Made by a program: the position numbers and the translations under genes | Shown here: in pieces, positions 60,490 to 64,000 of the stretch | Layout of the letters: every line of letters starts with the position of its first letter | Position numbering within the stretch: position 1 is the stretch's first letter | Notes under the pieces: model-generated | Database searches by the model: none | What the model was told of the DNA's origin: nothing | Seen by the model: only the letters and a program-made list of their open reading frames with translations | NCBI RefSeq assembly: GCF_010727605.1 | Contig: NZ_AP022568.1 | Coordinates: forward strand, 3,720,001 to 3,784,000 | Source of the DNA: Mycobacterium simiae | GTDB lineage: Bacteria; Actinomycetota; Actinomycetes; Mycobacteriales; Mycobacteriaceae | Reading direction: 5' to 3' | DNA length: 64,000 nt

Positions 60490-60945
60490 ATGGCCCCGCC
60501 CGCATCCGCATTATCCCTCATCGCGGCCCAGCTGCAGATTCGCGAACTTACGGCGAAATACGCACTATTCGTCGATACATCTCAGGTCGAACCACTCGTG
60601 GCGCTCTTTGTCGAGGACGGCGTTTTCGATGAAACGCCCTGTGGTCTAGCGCGTTATCAGGGACACGCCGAACTCACAACCTGCTACAGCCAACTGTTCG
60701 CGGCGGCCAATGGGACCTTGCATCTCACCGCCAACCACATCTTGGATGATCTCGACGGCGACGAGGCCCGGGGGAGCTGCGCGGCGATCATCGTCGGTGT
60801 GATCGGTGGATCCGAAGTGCTCCTCACGTGTCGTTACGACGATGTCTACGTTCGCACCGGCGGTTGCTGGCGATTCCGGAGCCGGACGGTTACTCCTTAT
60901 GTTCCAGTCGATCCCATCGCCCTTGCGTCGATGAGCTTTGACTAG
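60490..60945 (+). CDS. SnoaL/NTF2-like protein
   Basis: A 151-residue SnoaL-like protein: 'LQIRELTAKYALFVDTSQVEPLVALFVEDGVFDET', 'GTLHLTANHILDDLDGDEARGSCAAIIVG' and 'YDDVYVRTGGCWRFRSRTVTPYVP'. ATG 60490 with 'GAAAGGTTGGC' upstream. It stands alone on the plus strand and is convergent with the CDF gene 8 nt away. Function unassigned. Confidence 0.78.
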   Translation: MAPPASALSLIAAQLQIRELTAKYALFVDTSQVEPLVALFVEDGVFDETPCGLARYQGHAELTTCYSQLFAAANGTLHLTANHILDDLDGDEARGSCAAIIVGVIGGSEVLLTCRYDDVYVRTGGCWRFRSRTVTPYVPVDPIALASMSFD

Positions 60946-60953
60946 AGGATTCC

Positions 60954-62003
60954 TCAGTGATGATGCGCGGGTGACTCGGTGTGATCACGGCGGTGCTGGT
61001 GCGCGTCGGCACTGCCCGCGGGGTAGGCATGGATCATCGCGGTCGTCAGCCTGGGCACCGCATGGATCAGGTCGTGTTCGGAGTCGTGCGCAATCTGGTG
61101 CGCCGCGGCCAAACTGAGCCCCGGGTCGATATCCAGTTCGGCGTCGGCATGCAGCCGGTGACCGATCCAGCGCATCCGCACGCTGCGCACCGAACGCACC
61201 CCCGGCCTGGCGGTGAGCGCCGCCTCGGCGGTGTCGATGTACGCCGGATCGACGCCATCCATCAAACGGCGAAACACGTCCCGCACGGCGGTGCTCAGCA
61301 CAACCACGATGGCCGCCGTGATCACCAGCCCGATGATCGGGTCGGCCAGCGGGAAGCCTAGCGCTACACCGCCGGCGCCGATCAGCACCGCCAGCGAGGT
61401 AAAGCCGTCGGTGCGAGCGTGCACGCCGTCAGCGACGAGCGCGGCCGAGCCGATGCGGCGGCCGACTCGGATGCGGTAGAGCGCCACCCATTCGTTTCCG
61501 ACGAAGCCGATGACGCCGGCCAGCGCAACCCAGCCGACGTGGTCGATGGGGTGCGGCGTGATGAGTCGTTCAACGGCCTCATACCCGGCGACGACTGCCG
61601 ATAATGCGATCATGGCGACCACGAACAGCCCGGCGAGATCCTCCACCCGGCCGAAGCCGTACGTATAACGACGAGTTGCGGCCTTGGTGCTCAACGCAAA
61701 TGCGATCCACAGCGGCACTGCGGTGAGCGCGTCGGAGAAGTTGTGAATGGTGTCGGCGGCCAGCGCGATCGACCCTGAGATTGCCACGATGACGATCTGT
61801 GCGATCGCGGTCGCCGCCAGGACCAACAAGCTGAGCTTGACGGCACGGATGCCGTCGACGCTGGATTCCAGTTCGCTGTCGACGCTGTCCGCGGCGTCGT
61901 GGGAATGCGGCGCGAAGAACCCCTTGATCACACCACGCAGACCCTTTGGATGGTCGTCCACATGCGGGTGATCGTGAACGTGCGGGTGGTGATGATCGCT
62001 CAT
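60954..62003 (-). CDS. Cation diffusion facilitator metal exporter
   Basis: A 349-residue CDF transporter. A His-rich N-terminal tail ('MSDHHHPHVHDHPHVDDHPK') and another His cluster at the C terminus flank six hydrophobic helices; metal-site motifs are His87-Asp91 ('DTIHNFSD') in the second helix and 'DGVHARTDGF' in the fifth. The cytoplasmic C-terminal domain begins near 'VDPAYIDTAEAALTARPG'. Coupled by ATGA overlap to a KmtR-type Ni/Co sensor, so nickel/cobalt efflux is the best guess; zinc is possible. Confidence 0.9.
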   Translation of the reverse strand: MSDHHHPHVHDHPHVDDHPKGLRGVIKGFFAPHSHDAADSVDSELESSVDGIRAVKLSLLVLAATAIAQIVIVAISGSIALAADTIHNFSDALTAVPLWIAFALSTKAATRRYTYGFGRVEDLAGLFVVAMIALSAVVAGYEAVERLITPHPIDHVGWVALAGVIGFVGNEWVALYRIRVGRRIGSAALVADGVHARTDGFTSLAVLIGAGGVALGFPLADPIIGLVITAAIVVVLSTAVRDVFRRLMDGVDPAYIDTAEAALTARPGVRSVRSVRMRWIGHRLHADAELDIDPGLSLAAAHQIAHDSEHDLIHAVPRLTTAMIHAYPAGSADAHQHRRDHTESPAHHH

Positions 62004-62398
62004 CGGCCCTTGGCCTTCCGCGGCTGACGCGCGGTCGTGATGGCCCGCACGCCAGCGTCATGTCGGTGATGGGACGGCACACCGGGGCCGGCGTGTTCGG
62101 CGTTGAACACCGCGTCGCTGACCAACTGGCCCACGTGCTCGTTTTCCAGGCTGTAGAAGATCGTGGTGCCGGCCCGACGGGTGCGCACCAGCCGGGCCAT
62201 CCGCAACTTCGCCAGGTGCTGGGACACCGAAGGTGCCGGCTTGTCCACCTTTTCCGCGAGCTCATTGACCGAGGACTCTCCCTCGGTCAGAGCCCATAAC
62301 ACCCGAATGCGGGTGGGATCGGCCAACATTCGGAAGACTTCGACGATCAGGCTGACCTGGTCTTCCGCCAGCGGCGTTGCAGCATTACCTGCATGCAT
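62000..62398 (-). CDS. kmtR: KmtR-type ArsR/SmtB nickel-cobalt sensor
   Basis: A 132-residue winged-helix repressor with a near-match to KmtR (Rv0827c): 'VEVFRMLADPTRIRVLW', 'VNELAEKVDKPAPSVSQHLAKLRMARLVRTRR' and 'FYSLENEHVGQLVSDAVFNAEHAGPG'. The residues described as KmtR metal ligands are all present at the same positions: His88, Glu101, His102, His110 and His111. In M. tuberculosis KmtR represses itself and a CDF exporter located elsewhere; here regulator and exporter are one operon. The AT-rich upstream region (62399-62420) should hold its operator. Confidence 0.88.
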   Translation of the reverse strand: MHAGNAATPLAEDQVSLIVEVFRMLADPTRIRVLWALTEGESSVNELAEKVDKPAPSVSQHLAKLRMARLVRTRRAGTTIFYSLENEHVGQLVSDAVFNAEHAGPGVPSHHRHDAGVRAITTARQPRKAKGR

Positions 62399-62466
62399 AC
62401 GTAGATACTAACTAACCCGCGGCCGCGCCGCGACCGCTGTGACGGGTGGGGCATGACGGCCGTCCG

Positions 62467-63312
62467 TTAGAACCTCGCGACAGCTCCCGCATCGATGGGT
62501 AGCGCCGCGCCGGTGATGTATTGCGACTCGTCAGAGGCGAGAAACAACACCGCGTTACTGACCGCGCGGGCCTCGATGACCGGCACCGGCAGCAAATGGA
62601 AATGGCCAATTACGGCGGCGGTGTCGTCCATCGTCGGGTTGGGCAGGTCCGGTCGTAGCGTGCGGTGGAACTGCTCGTTGTCGATCATCGGTGTGCGGAT
62701 GTTGCCGGGGTGGATCGAGTTGACCCGAATCAACTGTGGCGCAAGTTCGTTCGCAAGCGAGTGCATCAGCCCGACGACGCCGTGCTTGGCCGAGGCATAG
62801 TGGACCATGTACGCGCCGCCGCGCAGTCCCAGCATGGAGCTGACCAGGATGATGGATCCGCCGCGGCCATCGGACATGTGCGGAATCGCCACTTTCGTGG
62901 TGTGCCACACCCCGGTGAGATTGATGTCGAGCATCGTTTGCCATGCCGTCTCTTCCAGCAACGCCGACGGTGCGGGACTACCGCTGATGCCGGCATTGGC
63001 GATCACCACATCGGGGCGACCCAACTGGTCGATGCCTCGTTGCAGCGCGTCGCGCAACCCCGCGAGGTCTCGAACATCGGCCTTGGCGGTGACGATGCGC
63101 CGGTCTAGCTTCTCGACCAGCGCGGCGGTCTCGTCGAGATCGTCGTCCGTCGCCCCCGGATAAACGACGCCCTCGACGTCGCTGCACAGATCCACCGCGA
63201 TGATGTCGGCGCCCTCTTCGGCAAGCCGAACGGCGTGTTCTCGCCCCTGGCCACGCGCCGCACCCGTGATGAACGCGACCTTGCCGGCTACCCGGCCAAC
63301 GGCGTGTGTCAT
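62467..63312 (-). CDS. SDR, mycofactocin-coupled type
   Basis: A 281-residue SDR of the carveol-dehydrogenase-like subgroup linked to mycofactocin: 'VAGKVAFITGAARGQGREHAVRLAEEGADIIAVDL' and the characteristic insertion 'VEGVVYPGATDDDLDETAALVEKLDRRIV', with active-site 'YASAKHGVVGLMHSLA'. Members hold tightly bound NAD and pass electrons to mycofactocin. The start is ATG 63312; GTG 63339 is possible. It lies 5 nt from the P-type ATPase gene on the same strand. Confidence 0.87.
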   Translation of the reverse strand: MTHAVGRVAGKVAFITGAARGQGREHAVRLAEEGADIIAVDLCSDVEGVVYPGATDDDLDETAALVEKLDRRIVTAKADVRDLAGLRDALQRGIDQLGRPDVVIANAGISGSPAPSALLEETAWQTMLDINLTGVWHTTKVAIPHMSDGRGGSIILVSSMLGLRGGAYMVHYASAKHGVVGLMHSLANELAPQLIRVNSIHPGNIRTPMIDNEQFHRTLRPDLPNPTMDDTAAVIGHFHLLPVPVIEARAVSNAVLFLASDESQYITGAALPIDAGAVARF

Positions 63313-63317
63313 GTTGC

Positions 63318-64000
63318 TCACGATATCGTCGGCCCCCACGCCCGCTTGCGCAGGAGTCGCAAACCATTGAGGGCGACGATGATGGTGGACCCTTCGTGGC
63401 CGGCCACACCCAGCGGCAGTGGCAGGTCGCCGACGAGATCAACGACGACCAATCCAACGATGAACACGCCCGCGATGACGAGGTTGGCGATGACAACACG
63501 TCGTGCGCGGCGGGCCAATGCCAGCACTGCCGGGATGGTCGCCAATTCGTCCCGGACGGTCACCGCGTCGGCGGTGTCCAGGGTGAGGTCAGCCCCGTTG
63601 CGGCCCATCGCGATTGAGGAGTGCGCACTGGCCATCGCGGGCGCGTCGTTGATGCCGTCACCGACGAACAGCACCCGGTGACCGGCAGCCTCCAGCCGGC
63701 GCACGGCGGCGACTTTGCCATCGGGCAGCAGGTCAGCCCGCACGTCGGTGATCCCGACCTGTGCGGCCACGTGCTCGGCGGCCGGTTGGGCATCGCCGGT
63801 GAGCAGGACCGGCGGCGCCGACGTGAGCGTGACGATGGTGCGGATGACCGCCTCGGTGCCCGGACGCAGGGTGTCATCCAGTCCGAGTACACCGACGGCT
63901 CGTCCGTCAATCAAGACGAGCACGGCGGTGATGCCGTCACGTTCCAGCTCTGCCACGGCGGGAAGGCGGTCGGGGACTGCGCGCGGACTGAGTACTTCCA
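63318..64000 (-). CDS. CtpD-like P1B-type metal ATPase, C-terminal part (runs off window)
   Basis: The last about 227 residues of a heavy-metal pump; the N terminus and most membrane helices lie beyond the window. Visible are the hinge 'VLLTGDAQPAAEHVAAQVGI', 'DVRADLLPDGKVAAVRRLEAAG', the 'VGDGINDAPAMASAHSSIAMG' motif and the last helices 'ANLVIAGVFIVGLVVVDLV', ending 'PLGVAGHEGSTIIVALNGLRLLRKRAW', much like CtpD (Rv1469) from memory, a Co/Fe exporter. Proximity to kmtR and the CDF gene suggests a shared metal-efflux island. Confidence 0.9.
   Translation of the reverse strand, partial: EVLSPRAVPDRLPAVAELERDGITAVLVLIDGRAVGVLGLDDTLRPGTEAVIRTIVTLTSAPPVLLTGDAQPAAEHVAAQVGITDVRADLLPDGKVAAVRRLEAAGHRVLFVGDGINDAPAMASAHSSIAMGRNGADLTLDTADAVTVRDELATIPAVLALARRARRVVIANLVIAGVFIVGLVVVDLVGDLPLPLGVAGHEGSTIIVALNGLRLLRKRAWGPTIS

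Noticed and set aside
1..64000. tRNA, rRNA, CRISPR arrays, insertion sequences, phage or toxin-antitoxin genes
   Set aside because: None was seen on reading; the intergenic gaps are short and no terminal inverted repeats, transposase motifs or repeat-spacer patterns were noticed. A dedicated search was not possible.

Overview
The window is high-GC DNA that looks like a chromosomal segment of a Mycobacterium, probably an environmental or opportunistic species. Support comes from the dense overlapping ATGA/GTGA gene junctions, the frequent GTG starts, and close resemblance of several products to M. tuberculosis families recalled from memory (the igr-operon proteins Ltp2, ChsH1, FadE28 and FadE29, HtdZ, KmtR, CtpD). 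Species cannot be decided by eye. No rRNA, tRNA, CRISPR array, IS element or phage gene was seen.

Roughly positions 1-55700 form one large catabolic island for CoA-linked breakdown of an unidentified hydrophobic substrate. It holds two P450s, three flavin/F420-type LLM oxidoreductases, five SDR-type proteins plus an MDR alcohol dehydrogenase, an aldehyde dehydrogenase, three acyl-CoA ligases plus a decayed fourth, a fused CoA transferase, eight acyl-CoA dehydrogenases, seven crotonases, MaoC hydratases, two thiolase/DUF35 pairs that resemble steroid side-chain aldolases, four ACMSD-type amidohydrolases, a TauD-type dioxygenase and an HpcH-type aldolase. Layout: 1-3813 P450/LLM/SDR/SnoaL/ADH operon, divergent from an IclR regulator; 4863-11594 an operon with the content of the cholesterol igr operon but with ChsH2 split in two; 11831-15681 ALDH and fused CoA transferase; 15729-20644 MaoC, amidohydrolase, isochorismatase-like, SnoaL, LLM and ACD; 20895-25816 amidohydrolase, ACD pair and ligase; 25886-31019 amidohydrolase, LLM, two SDRs and a membrane cassette that includes two microproteins of 32 and 39 residues; 31139-37510 ligase, crotonases, ACD and double-hotdog hydratase; 37563-42466 crotonase, SDR, ligase, DUF35 and thiolase; 42555-46416 aldolase, dioxygenase, hydroxyacid dehydrogenase and crotonase; 46453-55726 amidohydrolase, TetR, ACDs, thioesterase, crotonases, reductases and a ligase pseudogene.

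The least expected signal is a recurring 16-bp imperfect palindrome, GAGAA-N6-TTCTC, in the intergenic promoter regions of many of these transcription units (best copies at 546, 18123, 20859, 27174, 31096 and 52451; weaker ones at 11639, 17439, 42520 and 47696). It suggests the scattered operons are one regulon under one regulator, possibly one of the TetR proteins encoded here. It does not match the KstR or KstR2 consensus as I remember them.

The right end (55761-64000) is different: a TetR regulator with a probable own operator, a small membrane protein, two divergent membrane-anchored molybdopterin oxidoreductases, a SnoaL protein, a KmtR-type nickel/cobalt sensor in operon with a histidine-rich CDF exporter, an SDR, and the C-terminal part of a CtpD-like P-type metal ATPase that runs off the window.
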